A stretch of DNA of 64,000 bases from NCBI RefSeq assembly GCF_027474525.2, contig NZ_CP114882.2:3100001-3164000 (forward strand). The letters are read 5' to 3'. This document shows, piece after piece, positions 8,462 to 18,214 of this stretch. Position numbers and translations under genes: made by a program. The DNA comes from Flavobacterium lacustre. GTDB lineage: Bacteria; Bacteroidota; Bacteroidia; Flavobacteriales; Flavobacteriaceae. The notes beneath the pieces are model-generated. The model saw nothing but the letters and a program-made list of their open reading frames with translations. It did no database searches and was not told where the DNA came from. Position 1 is the first letter of the stretch. The number at the start of each line of letters is the position of its first letter.

Positions 8462-11400
8462 TTATAAACTGATTTCTAAACCAAAAAGAATTGATTTTGA
8501 AGATGGATATTTCAAGCCTGTTCTTGTGTCTAACTCTGGATCCCAAAGTTTAAATTTTGATAAGTAAAACAAATTGTTTCCGCTTACATACCCTCTTAAT
8601 CCGGTTAATTTAATTTTTTCAGCCGTAGTTTTTTTCAATGAATATCCAAGTTCAATTGATTTCAAACGAATGAAGCTCATATCTTTTTTCCACCAAGTAG
8701 ATGAAACAGAGTTGTTAGTGTTTGTACCATAACTCAATCTAGGCCAAAATACATCTTGACTTTGATTTTCTTCCGTCCAACGGTCGTTATAATTAGTGTA
8801 AATATTACCTAAAGTACCTGTACCGCTTCCAGGAATAAAACGAGCAGAATCCTCACCACCTTGTCCTATGATTTCATATGTTTTTGCTGTTCCTTGCCAG
8901 AAAAAACTCAAATCAAATTGTTTGTACTTAGATGTACTTCCGAATCCATAAATAATCTGAGGATCTCTTGTTCCGCCTATGAAACCTTCATCTAATGCGT
9001 TTATAACACCATCAGCATTTTTATCTAAATATTTTATATCTCCAGGACGAACAAGACCACCAAGCTCTGATTTTGGTAAATCTGCATTTAACAACCCAGT
9101 AACTGCGTCAAAATCAGCTGTAGTATATAACCCTAAAGCGGTTTGTCCCCATAATGTGTTGTTTTGAATACCTGTAGATGATTTGTAAGGATACAATTCT
9201 TTTACAAGAGCAGGCTCATCTCTTTCTGTCACTTTATTTTGTACATATGTAAAATTGGCACGCCAGTTCATAAAGAAATCAGGAGTTATTTGCTTGTTAA
9301 GATTCAATGCAATCTCAATTCCTTTGTTTTCCATTTTTCCAAAATTAGCAAATGGAGTGTTGATGAATCCTCCCTGAGTAGGAACAGTAGCACGTCTGAT
9401 AAAGATATCTTTCCTTTTTTCTTTGAAAATATCTACTGTCAAATCAAGCATATTCCATAACCCTAATTCTAAACCAACATCTGTTTTTGCTACTTTTTCC
9501 CAAGTCAAATTATCTACTCCTACTTCACCTTCTTGAATACCTCCTATATAATTACCGGTACCTGTACCCCAGCTGTATCCTGATGAATTACCATTAATTG
9601 TTGTTTGATAAGCGAACCTTCTTTCTGACCCAATATTATCATTCCCAACTAAACCATAAGAACCACGAAATTTAAGTTTGCTAACAATGTCTTTGATCGG
9701 CTCCATAAATTTTTCTTCACTAGCAACCCAACCCAAAGCTACCGATGGAAAAAAACCAAAACGCTCTCCTTTTGCAAAATTTTCGGATCCGTTATAACCA
9801 AAGTTGAATTCCCCTATATACTTTCTGTCAAAACCATAAGAAGCTCTTCCTGCAAATCCTTGATGTCTAAAAGGCTGAATCCCTCCATTATCATAACTAT
9901 TTTGATTATACAGCAACAAACCATTTAGATCGTGTTTTCCAAAAGTACGTCCGTAAGTCGTACTCGCCTCTAAATAAACGCGTCTGTCTCCATATTCTCC
10001 CCCATTACTAAACCCAAGAAATTCTTGACCATACTGTTGAATATCATGAATTAAATTCCCTGAAATATCTCTTCCAAGAGCAACATTATAATAATCCGGG
10101 TCTTTATGACGAGTAACTCTGTTAGCAGAATAATTATCAAATGAATACACTAACTTCCCTTTTAATCCTGGAGTAATAAGATTGCCAAAGTCTTGCTCTA
10201 ACGAAACGAAACTTTCAATTTTACTATTCCCTTGTTTGTAATATCCTTGTTGCGTTGAAACAGCCCATGGGTTTGGTCGTGCAGGTACTTTAGGAATGGT
10301 ACCGTCCGAATAAATAGCAGGGTGCGCATATGGAGTAGTTTCAAAAGCAGTATTAAACAAATAATCAGTACTACTGTCTCCTTTGTTAAGTTGTTGTAAA
10401 AATCCACCAACATTTACTCTAAATAAAGTAGTTTTGGATAAATTAATATCTATGTTTGTTCGAACAGTAGCTCTGTTTAAACGAGTTTCTGAATCATAAG
10501 ATTGTTTAGGATCAGTTGCAAGAATACCTTTCTCATTATAATAAGAAGCCGTCAATGCATATCTCAAAATTTCAGATCCACCAGCAACATTCAAGCTGGT
10601 TCTTGTGGTAGCCGAATAATCATTAGTAATTGCATCTATCCAGTTTACATCTGGATACAAATCCGGATCATAACCATTAGCGGTTTTTGTAATACGATCT
10701 TCAGTAAATGGTTGTGGTTTATTAGCATCAGAAGCTAATTCGTTTATCAAGCTCATGTAAGGGGCAGCTTTAATAAATTTAGGCAATTTTGTAGGCTCCT
10801 GAATAGCTGACTCCGTTCTAACTTGTATGATTGGCTTTCCTACAAAACCTCTTTTGGTATTTACTAAAATAACACCATTTGCACCTCGCACTCCATAAAC
10901 CGCACTTGCAGCAGCATCTTTCAAAACAGAGAAAGATTCAATAGACGCTATATCAACATCGTTTAAATTTCTTTCGATTCCATCTACCAATACAAGAGGG
11001 TTTGTACCTCCCGCAAAAGTAGAAATTCCACGAATCTTAATATCTGAGGCATCATAACCAGGCTCACCAGAACGCTGAACCGCAATTACACCTGTAATTT
11101 GACCTCCCAAATTGTTTCCAAGCGTACGAGAAGTCCCAACTTGTAATACAGAAGGCTTTAATGTACTAATCGCCCCAACAACCGAGGCTTTTTTCTGAGT
11201 ACCGTAACCTACAACTACCACTTCCTTAAGTTCACTAGTTTCATCTTCTAACACAACATTTAGTGTTTCAGAATTACTCAAGGACTTTTCGACTGTTTTC
11301 ATTCCAATAAATTCAAATACAAGTACTGCTTGATTTGAGTTTACTGAAATCGTAAAAACTCCGTCATAATTTGTTTGTACAGCATTATTAGTACCTTTTT

Positions 11401-11626
11401 CAAACACATTCACACCAGGTATTGAATTTCCCTTAACATCTGTTACTTTACCTGATATTTTAATTTCTTTCTGAACATAAAGCTCCGAATAACTGGTTTT
11501 TGCATACGTATTCCCAATGCAAAGCATTAGAAATAGCAGACAAACAAATCCAGACTTACGAAAATTAAACTTACTCAAGGTAAATAAGCTTAATTGCGTT
11601 GTTAACATTTTCCAAGTCGTTTTCAT
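8462..11626 (-). CDS. SusC/RagA-family TonB-dependent outer-membrane glycan transporter
   Basis: 1054 residues. Signal peptide in about 1-42, a carboxypeptidase-regulatory-like domain at about 55-128 (ISGKVTDVKGNSIPGVNVFEKGT), a TonB-box region (ELKEVVVVGYGTQKK, about 133-146), a plug with the SusC signature DIKIRGISTFAGGTNPLVLVDG, then a long beta-barrel ending in an aromatic-rich strand (SSKSILFGLEISL). It imports the oligosaccharides produced at the surface, powered by TonB-ExbBD. It is the first gene of susC-susD-susE. The upstream 11627-12131 region contains the element shared with the other PUL operon, so it is probably switched on by the HTCS at 24329. Confidence 0.97.
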   Translation of the reverse strand: MKTTWKMLTTQLSLFTLSKFNFRKSGFVCLLFLMLCIGNTYAKTSYSELYVQKEIKISGKVTDVKGNSIPGVNVFEKGTNNAVQTNYDGVFTISVNSNQAVLVFEFIGMKTVEKSLSNSETLNVVLEDETSELKEVVVVGYGTQKKASVVGAISTLKPSVLQVGTSRTLGNNLGGQITGVIAVQRSGEPGYDASDIKIRGISTFAGGTNPLVLVDGIERNLNDVDIASIESFSVLKDAAASAVYGVRGANGVILVNTKRGFVGKPIIQVRTESAIQEPTKLPKFIKAAPYMSLINELASDANKPQPFTEDRITKTANGYDPDLYPDVNWIDAITNDYSATTRTSLNVAGGSEILRYALTASYYNEKGILATDPKQSYDSETRLNRATVRTNIDINLSKTTLFRVNVGGFLQQLNKGDSSTDYLFNTAFETTPYAHPAIYSDGTIPKVPARPNPWAVSTQQGYYKQGNSKIESFVSLEQDFGNLITPGLKGKLVYSFDNYSANRVTRHKDPDYYNVALGRDISGNLIHDIQQYGQEFLGFSNGGEYGDRRVYLEASTTYGRTFGKHDLNGLLLYNQNSYDNGGIQPFRHQGFAGRASYGFDRKYIGEFNFGYNGSENFAKGERFGFFPSVALGWVASEEKFMEPIKDIVSKLKFRGSYGLVGNDNIGSERRFAYQTTINGNSSGYSWGTGTGNYIGGIQEGEVGVDNLTWEKVAKTDVGLELGLWNMLDLTVDIFKEKRKDIFIRRATVPTQGGFINTPFANFGKMENKGIEIALNLNKQITPDFFMNWRANFTYVQNKVTERDEPALVKELYPYKSSTGIQNNTLWGQTALGLYTTADFDAVTGLLNADLPKSELGGLVRPGDIKYLDKNADGVINALDEGFIGGTRDPQIIYGFGSTSKYKQFDLSFFWQGTAKTYEIIGQGGEDSARFIPGSGTGTLGNIYTNYNDRWTEENQSQDVFWPRLSYGTNTNNSVSSTWWKKDMSFIRLKSIELGYSLKKTTAEKIKLTGLRGYVSGNNLFYLSKFKLWDPELDTRTGLKYPSSKSILFGLEISL

Positions 11627-11720
11627 TTGAGTTTAAATTTTTTGGTTTTTTAATTTGTTAGTTGTTTTTTAATTAAAATAAATCTTTTAAGGATAGTTCA
11701 AAACACAGGTAATTCAACAA

Positions 11721-11732
11721 CTATTAATAATC
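11721..11732 (-). promoter_or_regulatory. 12-bp block shared by the susC and GH31-operon upstream regions
   Basis: CTATTAATAATC on the + strand occurs here, 94 bp before susC, and again at 24076-24087, 165 bp before the GH31 operon. In the second place it overlaps a leftward TAGATTTG (-7-like). It may mark the core promoter of both operons. AT-rich, so the match alone is weak. Confidence 0.3.
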
Positions 11733-11815
11733 AATTTTAATTCATTAATTTTTACAGCTTATTAAAATATCATTGCTTTTTTTTATCAATAAAATAATTT
11801 ATGCATTAAAAAATT

Positions 11816-11950
11816 CATTTTAATTTTTGACCAAATTAGGATAATGAAGACATAATTTTCGTCTCATTTTGTTTCATAATTGTGTTTAAATGGTTCATAT
11901 GACCAACTAAAACGTTGTAAATATGCAATATGAATCAAAATGAATACTTA
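11816..11950 (-). promoter_or_regulatory. Candidate HTCS operator upstream of susC (copy A of a shared element)
   Basis: This stretch aligns without gaps to 24146-24280. The first 25 positions are identical (they include GACCAAATTAGG), and about three quarters of the 135 positions match overall, with further conserved blocks CATAATTTT, CATTTTGTTTCA and AATCAAAATG. Both copies have the same orientation relative to the leftward operons they precede, about 190 bp (susC) and 235 bp (GH31 operon) from the start codons. The rest of the 11627-12531 gap is AT-rich, has a 9-bp inverted repeat (12067-12075 / 12103-12111) and no believable gene. Confidence 0.65.
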
Positions 11951-12402
11951 ATATGGTATTAAAGAAAATTAATTTTTATGAAGCGCTCAACCGGCAAGTA
12001 TTTTCAATACGCAAACAATCGTTTATCTTTTATTATAGACAACTATTTTAGTTAACAATATTATTTTAAACGGTAGTAAAATGTAGTTGGTTTTTCAAAT
12101 AATACCGTTTATATTGATTAAAAAAAACGGATGGATTTTATAGTTTTTTACCAAAATTGTTTGAATCATTTCAGGTTATCGTTTCAAGACTTTCAAAATG
12201 GGATAAACCCCAAATTACCTCTAGAAATTAAGAGTATACAATCATTGCAGGAATTCAAGAATTATATTTTGACAGAAATAAATAATAAAACCATAATAGT
12301 CAATGATTTAATGACAAAATCAGCTTTTGTTAAAACAAAAAAAGTACTATTTGCACAAAAAAAACCTAGAATACTGATTTACATTAGTTTATATTCAATT
12401 AA

Positions 12403-12441
12403 TTCCAAAAAAAATGCTCCAAAAATACTTTTTTGGAGCAT
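12403..12441 (-). terminator. Rho-independent terminator of the seven-gene PUL operon
   Basis: Perfect 12-bp inverted repeat ATGCTCCAAAAA / TTTTTGGAGCAT (12414-12425 / 12430-12441) with a 4-nt loop, followed leftwards by eight U. It lies about 90 bp after the GH43 stop codon at 12532. Confidence 0.85.
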
Positions 12442-12531
12442 AAATATTGTTTTACGCTATGATAAGCAAGTCAGAAAACAAATAATCAAATACACGACAT
12501 TTTATTTAAGATTTGTAGCGGAATTTTCAAA

Positions 12532-13515
12532 TTATTTAATCAAATGTTCTTTTACGCCTTCGTTAGTTATAACAACGGGTTTTATATACCCATTTTCATC
12601 AAAATGCATTTCCTCTATACAAGTTTCTCTTGAATTTGCATCAGTTTCAGTAAGCGGTCTTCTATGGTAAATAATATAATACTTATCAGAATTAGGTACA
12701 TTTATGACTGAATGATGTCCTGCTCCAGTAGCAATTTTAGGGTTTTGTGCCAATATTTTTCCAATTCTTTTGAAAGGTCCCATCGGAGAATCTGCTATAG
12801 CATAGGCCACGGAATAATCAGGTCCTGTCCAACCACCTTCAGACCACATAAAGTAATATTTATTATTTCTGATAAACATAAAAGGACCCTCAACATAGTT
12901 TTCAGGAGTAATTTCTTTGAAAACAGTTTTGTCTTTGAAAGGGATAAAACCCGTAAAATCACCCTTTAATTTTGCAATATTACAATGTCTCCATCCTCCA
13001 TAAATTAAATAATGTTGCCCATCCTTATCTCTGAAAACAAATTGATCTATTGGTTGCGCACCATTATGGAATTTATCAACTAAGGGTTTTCCCAAATAAT
13101 CTTTATATGGGCCTTCAGGTTTTGATGCGACAGCAATACCAATTCCTCCAATCTCCTTGTCATTCTGAATATCATTTGCTCCAAAAAACAAGAAATATTT
13201 ATTTTTATTTTTAATGATAGAAGGCGCCCACATCGCTCTCTTTGCCCATTTAACAGCTGATGTGTCTATGATTCGGGAATGTTTTGTCCAATGTGTTAAA
13301 TCCGGAGAAGAAAAAGCATCCAGAAAAACCTGATCATTATACGGAGCAGAAAAAGTTGGATAAACCCAATAAGTTTTATTAAAAATAATTCCCTCTGGAT
13401 CGGCGTACCAACCTTTGAATATTGGGTTGTTGTTTTTATGATTATCAGAAACTATTGTTTGTGCAATTGTTCTTGAGTAAAAAACAACAAAAAGAAAAAA
13501 TAAAATTTGTTTCAT
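12532..13515 (-). CDS. GH43 glycoside hydrolase
   Basis: A 327-residue secreted five-bladed beta-propeller enzyme. Signal peptide about 1-19 (MKQILFFLFVVFYSRTIAQ). The three GH43 carboxylates are visible: general base Asp39 in YADPEGIIF, the pKa-modulating Asp157 in QPIDQFVF, and general acid Glu209 in YVEGPFMF. Length is that of a single-domain GH43. The family removes alpha-L-arabinofuranosyl or beta-xylosyl units; galactosidase activity is also known. It is the last gene of the operon, 49 bp after the GH31 at 13565-15730. The sequence is distinct from the other GH43 of the operon (17109-18158), so the two probably cut different linkages. Substrate not determinable here. Confidence 0.9.
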   Translation of the reverse strand: MKQILFFLFVVFYSRTIAQTIVSDNHKNNNPIFKGWYADPEGIIFNKTYWVYPTFSAPYNDQVFLDAFSSPDLTHWTKHSRIIDTSAVKWAKRAMWAPSIIKNKNKYFLFFGANDIQNDKEIGGIGIAVASKPEGPYKDYLGKPLVDKFHNGAQPIDQFVFRDKDGQHYLIYGGWRHCNIAKLKGDFTGFIPFKDKTVFKEITPENYVEGPFMFIRNNKYYFMWSEGGWTGPDYSVAYAIADSPMGPFKRIGKILAQNPKIATGAGHHSVINVPNSDKYYIIYHRRPLTETDANSRETCIEEMHFDENGYIKPVVITNEGVKEHLIK

Positions 13516-13564
13516 AGCCTTAATATTACAGATGCTGGTTAATAATATGTATTTAAATTATATG

Positions 13565-15730
13565 CTATTTTAAAGTAATGGTAACTCCACCTTTAAGAGT
13601 ACCAGAACCTAGATAAGTTTTACCGTTAAGTAATAAATTTACATTTATTTTTTTCAATTCCTCATTGCAATTTCTTTTGCCTTGTTGACCGGAAATCTTA
13701 ACTGTAACAGTATTCTTGTTTTTTTCTGCACTAAAAGTTAGTAACGAGTAATCCCCTTTCTCGAATCCAAATCCATCACCTGAATCTAAATAAAGCTCTC
13801 CCTTTGCCTTACCATTAGCATCAAGGCAAACAAAAAGACTTAATGGATCAAAGGAATTCTCTCCAGCATTCTGGATAACTTTACCTGCAGGAATAATACT
13901 TCCTCCTCTAATACTCAATTTTGCCTGATATTTATCTGTTTTCTCACCTTCTACAAGATTTAACTCTTCCCAAATACCAGAAGGAAGCATCGGATTTTTA
14001 GCAAATGCAGGCACTACCAAAAGATTCTCTCCCATCAAGAAAGCCTGTTCCTCAGCTCTAAGGCGAGAATCTTTAACGTCAGCAAAAAATACCGGAGCCA
14101 TTACAGGCATTCCTTCTTTAGAGGATTGATAAAAAAGTGTGTACAAATAAGGAAGCAAGCGATAACGTCTTTCTAATGCGATACGGGAAGTTTTTTCAAT
14201 TTCTGCGCCGTAAGCCCAAGGTTCTTTATTATTTGTTCCTGCACAGGCGTGCCCACGTGCAAAAGGCATAAATGCTCCAAAGCCAAGCCAATTTGCCCAT
14301 AAGTCCCCACTTGTATCTCCAAGGAAACCTCCAATATCTGGACCGTTAAAAGGCTGACCCGATAATCCTAGTGTAAGAGACATGGGCACTGATAATTTCA
14401 TGTGCTCAACACTAGCATAGTTATCGCCTGTCCATGTTGCCGCATATCGTTGTCCTCCCAGTAAATTAGATCTGGTTAAAAGAAAAGGACGCTTCGTTGG
14501 GTTTGTTTTTAAAATCCCATCATATGAAGCCTCTACCATTAATCGACCGTAAGCGTTGTGATAAAGTAAGTGTGAACCCTGAGGTAAATTACCACCGCCT
14601 TTATGTGGTGTATCATAAGGCATTGTTCCCAAGCGTTTATCTTCCGGAAAATCATTATCATTTACAGCAGGTTCATTCATATCGTTCCAAACTCCATCAA
14701 TACCCGTATTTAAGAAATCTTTGTAAAGTCCAGCCCACCAATTTCGAGCTTTTGGATTCGTAAAATCAGGAAAAGCACAATCGCCCGGCCATACTTTTCC
14801 GTGATATTCTTCTCCGTTCTGTTTCTTAACCCATACATCATTTTCGGTACCCGTTTTATAAACAGAATAATCTTTATCTACTTTTACTCCGGGATCAATC
14901 ATGTAAACAGCCTTAAAACCTTTTTTATGCAAATTATCATTTAAAACTTTAGGATTTTTAAATCGGATACTGTCAAATGTAAATACTCTATATCCTTGCA
15001 TATAATCAATATCCATCCAAATTACATCGGCGGGAATTTTCTTTTCTCTGAAAGTTTCGGCTATTTCCATTACACGCTTTTCGCTGTCATAAGAAAATCG
15101 GCATTGATGATAGCCTAATGCCCAACGAGGTGGTAATTTGATTGTGCCTATTAATTCAGAAAGTCCTTTTATCACTTCCTGAGGCGATTTTCTATCAATT
15201 ACATAGACCCTAAACAAAGCACCTTCAGAATTATAAATTATCTGATCTGAGTTTGTAATTAACTCTGCTTTCCATGTACTGTCAAAAATAATTCCGAATG
15301 CAGAACCGTCTTTACGCACACCCATTACCCATGGATGTGTCTGATATAATCTTTTGCCGCCTTCTACGCTGTAAGCACCGGTATCTGTATTCCATAATTT
15401 AATAGACTGACCGTTACGTAAAAGAGGTCCTGTAACTTCTCCTCCTCCATATAAACTTATATCTCCTTTCAAATTTAAAACAGCACTTGCCTTATTATTT
15501 TTGAATGCAAATTCAGGAATTAAAGACCAATCTAATGGCAGCTTACCTTTTGATTTGGTTTCAGATGCAAGAATCAATGAAGGTGTCTTAGTTTTATCAA
15601 AACCTTTAGGTATAAATTCTACTATACGATTGCCTACCACTGATTTTTTTAGCAGAGGGACTTGTTGGGCATAGATTGTTATACCTGCTGAAATAAATAA
15701 TATTGAAGATATTATAGTTTTAAAATTCAT
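13565..15730 (-). CDS. GH31 alpha-glucosidase-like enzyme
   Basis: 721 residues with a signal peptide (about 1-21, ending TIYAQ). A GH31 N-terminal beta-sandwich with YGGGEVTGPLLRNG and the (beta/alpha)8 barrel with VIWMDIDYMQGY follow. The catalytic nucleophile is Asp350 in GVWNDMNEPAV and the acid/base is Asp436 in TWTGDNYAS. These match classical alpha-glucosidases (the WNDMNEP form) and differ from the WWLDW form of the two other GH31 proteins in this locus. Predicted periplasmic exo-alpha-glucosidase releasing glucose from imported oligosaccharides. It is followed 49 bp later by the GH43 and lies 167 bp after the epimerase gene, a gap that could hold an internal promoter, although none is recognisable. 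Confidence 0.93.
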   Translation of the reverse strand: MNFKTIISSILFISAGITIYAQQVPLLKKSVVGNRIVEFIPKGFDKTKTPSLILASETKSKGKLPLDWSLIPEFAFKNNKASAVLNLKGDISLYGGGEVTGPLLRNGQSIKLWNTDTGAYSVEGGKRLYQTHPWVMGVRKDGSAFGIIFDSTWKAELITNSDQIIYNSEGALFRVYVIDRKSPQEVIKGLSELIGTIKLPPRWALGYHQCRFSYDSEKRVMEIAETFREKKIPADVIWMDIDYMQGYRVFTFDSIRFKNPKVLNDNLHKKGFKAVYMIDPGVKVDKDYSVYKTGTENDVWVKKQNGEEYHGKVWPGDCAFPDFTNPKARNWWAGLYKDFLNTGIDGVWNDMNEPAVNDNDFPEDKRLGTMPYDTPHKGGGNLPQGSHLLYHNAYGRLMVEASYDGILKTNPTKRPFLLTRSNLLGGQRYAATWTGDNYASVEHMKLSVPMSLTLGLSGQPFNGPDIGGFLGDTSGDLWANWLGFGAFMPFARGHACAGTNNKEPWAYGAEIEKTSRIALERRYRLLPYLYTLFYQSSKEGMPVMAPVFFADVKDSRLRAEEQAFLMGENLLVVPAFAKNPMLPSGIWEELNLVEGEKTDKYQAKLSIRGGSIIPAGKVIQNAGENSFDPLSLFVCLDANGKAKGELYLDSGDGFGFEKGDYSLLTFSAEKNKNTVTVKISGQQGKRNCNEELKKINVNLLLNGKTYLGSGTLKGGVTITLK

Positions 15731-15897
15731 TATTATAAATTTAAATGTTACTGTATTAGTAAAAGTGTAAAAATAATTATACTAAAACGATTTATCAAAT
15801 AAATTGAAACAATTTATTCTAAAAATATTTTATAAAAATTATTTTCTATTAAAGCAAACGGCAAATTATTTTAAAGGCAACCAGAGAATAAAATATA

Positions 15898-17082
15898 CTA
15901 GAGCTTTTGTGAAAATTTATAAACAGAAACCGTATGATAAACACCTTTTGGTTCTAATGTTATTGATGGGAAATTAGGTTGATTTGGGGCATCAGGAAAA
16001 TGTTGCGTTTCTAAAGCAAATGCTGTTCTGTAATCATCTTTCGCTCCCGATTTAAAGGTGTTTTTGCCTTGCATAAAATTCCCACTATAAAACTGAAAAC
16101 CTGGCTCTTCGGTATATACATTCATCACAACGCCTGACAAATCTCCAGTTACTGAACCTACATGAATCATATTATTCCCTTTAGTAGTGTTCAATACAAA
16201 ATTATGATCGTATCCGCCTCCATTTACTAATTGAACGTTATCTGTATTGATACGTTCTCCGATCGTATGAGGTTTCGTAAAATCGAATGGCGTGCCAATA
16301 ACCGTTTCCAATTTTCCTGTCGGAATTAAACCTTTATCAACTGGCGTATATTCTTTGGCATTAAATTGTACAATATGATTTAAGATAGTCCCATTCCCTT
16401 CTCCATTTAAATTAAAAAAGGCGTGATTAGTTAAATTCACAATAGTTGTTTTATCAGTTGTTGCTTCATATTCCATTTTTACTTCGTTGTCATTTGTCAC
16501 GCTATAAGTGACCTTTACTTTTAAGTTCCCAGGAAATCCCATTTCCATATCTGGAGAAACATAAGTAAAAACCAAAGTCTGGTCATTAGTTTTTTCTGCA
16601 TTCCAAACTACATCTTGGTATCCTTTTGTACCTCCATGCAAAGCATTTTCGCCATTATTAATGGGAATACTATAGCTTTTCCCTTTCAAATTAAATTTCC
16701 CCTTAGCAATTCGATTGCCCACACGACCGATAGTAGCACCAAAATAAGGTTCCGTTGAGTTTTGATAGTCTTTTATACTTTTAAATCCAACCACTACATC
16801 TACAAATTCGTTATTTTTATTTTTAACCAATAAACTAACCAAACGGCCTCCGTAGTTAGTAAAAGCTGCCTGAATATTTTCATTTTTTATCCAATAAAGG
16901 CTCACTTTTTTCCCTTCAACTTCCCCTATAAAATTGCTTGAATCAAGAATTGCCGGTTGAATATTTGTAGTTTCGGTTAGCGGTTTATCTGATGCTTGGA
17001 TCTTTTTTTGCTCTTTTTTTTGACAAGAAGTCTGAAGTAACAATCCTAAAAAAAGAATGGTAACTAATTGTATTTTTTTCAT
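15898..17082 (-). CDS. galM: Aldose 1-epimerase (mutarotase), lipoprotein
   Basis: 394 residues with a lipoprotein signal and lipobox LLLQTSC (Cys20), so the enzyme is membrane-anchored in the periplasm or outer membrane, unlike cytoplasmic GalM. The mutarotase motifs are present: NALHGGTKGYQ, LTNHAFFNLNGEG (catalytic His), GGGYDHNFVL and ALETQHFPDAPNQPNFP (catalytic Glu). It interconverts alpha and beta anomers of free sugars such as galactose or glucose released by the flanking hydrolases. It sits 26 bp after the GH43 gene in the same operon. A mutarotase within a PUL supports release of free aldoses in the periplasm. Family identity is clear; preferred sugar unknown. Confidence 0.94.
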   Translation of the reverse strand: MKKIQLVTILFLGLLLQTSCQKKEQKKIQASDKPLTETTNIQPAILDSSNFIGEVEGKKVSLYWIKNENIQAAFTNYGGRLVSLLVKNKNNEFVDVVVGFKSIKDYQNSTEPYFGATIGRVGNRIAKGKFNLKGKSYSIPINNGENALHGGTKGYQDVVWNAEKTNDQTLVFTYVSPDMEMGFPGNLKVKVTYSVTNDNEVKMEYEATTDKTTIVNLTNHAFFNLNGEGNGTILNHIVQFNAKEYTPVDKGLIPTGKLETVIGTPFDFTKPHTIGERINTDNVQLVNGGGYDHNFVLNTTKGNNMIHVGSVTGDLSGVVMNVYTEEPGFQFYSGNFMQGKNTFKSGAKDDYRTAFALETQHFPDAPNQPNFPSITLEPKGVYHTVSVYKFSQKL

Positions 17083-17108
17083 TTTGGTAAATTTTTAATT
17101 TATATTTA

Positions 17109-18158
17109 TTACATCGTAGGAATAGCTAAGGAAACTCCCTCAGATATTGGATTTCCAATAACAGGATTTCCATTTTTATCCCATTTTATTTGTTGCATTC
17201 TAGGCGATCTTTTCACACCGCAGCCGTCGCCAGGATTTGAATTTGCATGGTATAAAATCCAGTCTTCTTTTCCATTTGGTGATTTAAAAAACGAATTGTG
17301 TCCTGGAGCATACACTTTGGTTTTATCTGATTGTTCCAAAATTGGTTTATCTGTTTTCACCCATGCCGAAGGATCCAATAAATTATTTTTTCCGGTAAAA
17401 GTGAGCAATCCTAAACTGTAATTATCCGTCCAACAACCACTTGCCGAAAAAACAATAAATACCTTCTTTTTATGAGTTAGAAATTGAGGTCCCTCATTTA
17501 CATTTACTTGTGCTGGATTTACGTCATCGTGTAATGCACCATACAATTCCCAAGAGTTTGTTGGACTGGAAATTAGAACTCTTTCTCCATCAATTTGAGT
17601 AGGAGTTTTCATTTTGGCGATATAAATATTTTGTTGGCCATTAGTGTCTCCTTCCCAACCAGCCCAAATCATATACAATTGTTTTTTATACGTAAAAACA
17701 TTACCATCAATAGCCCATTTATCGGTTTGTGAGGCGATTTTTCCTTTAAAAATCCATTCGCCTTCCATTGGGTTTTTAGAAGAATTTTCTAAAGCATACA
17801 TCCTGTGTGAATTGTTAGAACCGTTGTCTGCTGCAAAATACACATACCATTTGCCCTTAATAAAGTGAAATTCAGGTGCCCAAACTTCGGAAGAATATTG
17901 GGTATTTTTTGGAGCAATCCAAATGGTTTTTCTTTCAGCATTTTTTAAATCAGCTAAATTTTTAGTTTTCCAAAGCACTATTTGGTTTTGCATGGTATGA
18001 GTATAGTAATAATATCCGTTATGATAAGTACTATATGGGTCGGCACCATAATCTAAAATAGGATTGGTAAATGTTTGTTGTGCCGATACAGTGTTACTTC
18101 CGATACAAAATAGAATCAGTAATAGTGTTTGTTTTAACATGGAATTATTTATTTTCAT
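17109..18158 (-). CDS. GH43 glycoside hydrolase (arabinofuranosidase type)
   Basis: The start at 18158 is chosen because it gives a signal peptide (MKINNSMLKQTLLLILF, cut after VSAQ); a longer frame from 18200 adds polar residues. The 349-residue product has the GH43 carboxylates Asp40 (YGADPYS), Asp151 (WAIDGNVF) and Glu222 (NVNEGPQFL). WAPEFHFIKGKWYVYFAAD and YAPGHNSFFKSPNGKEDWILYHA are typical of the alpha-L-arabinofuranosidase-like branch. It probably removes arabinosyl side groups before the backbone enzymes act. It lies 56 bp after the GH2 gene and 26 bp before the epimerase. Family firm; activity inferred. Confidence 0.9.
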   Translation of the reverse strand: MKINNSMLKQTLLLILFCIGSNTVSAQQTFTNPILDYGADPYSTYHNGYYYYTHTMQNQIVLWKTKNLADLKNAERKTIWIAPKNTQYSSEVWAPEFHFIKGKWYVYFAADNGSNNSHRMYALENSSKNPMEGEWIFKGKIASQTDKWAIDGNVFTYKKQLYMIWAGWEGDTNGQQNIYIAKMKTPTQIDGERVLISSPTNSWELYGALHDDVNPAQVNVNEGPQFLTHKKKVFIVFSASGCWTDNYSLGLLTFTGKNNLLDPSAWVKTDKPILEQSDKTKVYAPGHNSFFKSPNGKEDWILYHANSNPGDGCGVKRSPRMQQIKWDKNGNPVIGNPISEGVSLAIPTM

Positions 18159-18214
18159 ATATAGCTGTTTATTATTTATTTGTGACCGATTTTTGGTCAT
18201 GCTCCTTCCGTTAC

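Noticed and set aside
8451..8546. Longer SusD start overlapping susC
   Set aside because: The extra 32 residues precede the lipoprotein signal and would overlap susC; the start at 8450 gives a correct lipobox.
12067..12111. 9-bp inverted repeat TAAACGGTA / TACCGTTTA as an operator
   Set aside because: Single occurrence with a long loop, not present near the other PUL operon, so not separable from chance.
12131..12670. 179-codon forward open frame upstream of susC
   Set aside because: It overlaps the terminator hairpin and the 3' end of the GH43 gene on the other strand, has no protein-like composition and no promoter.
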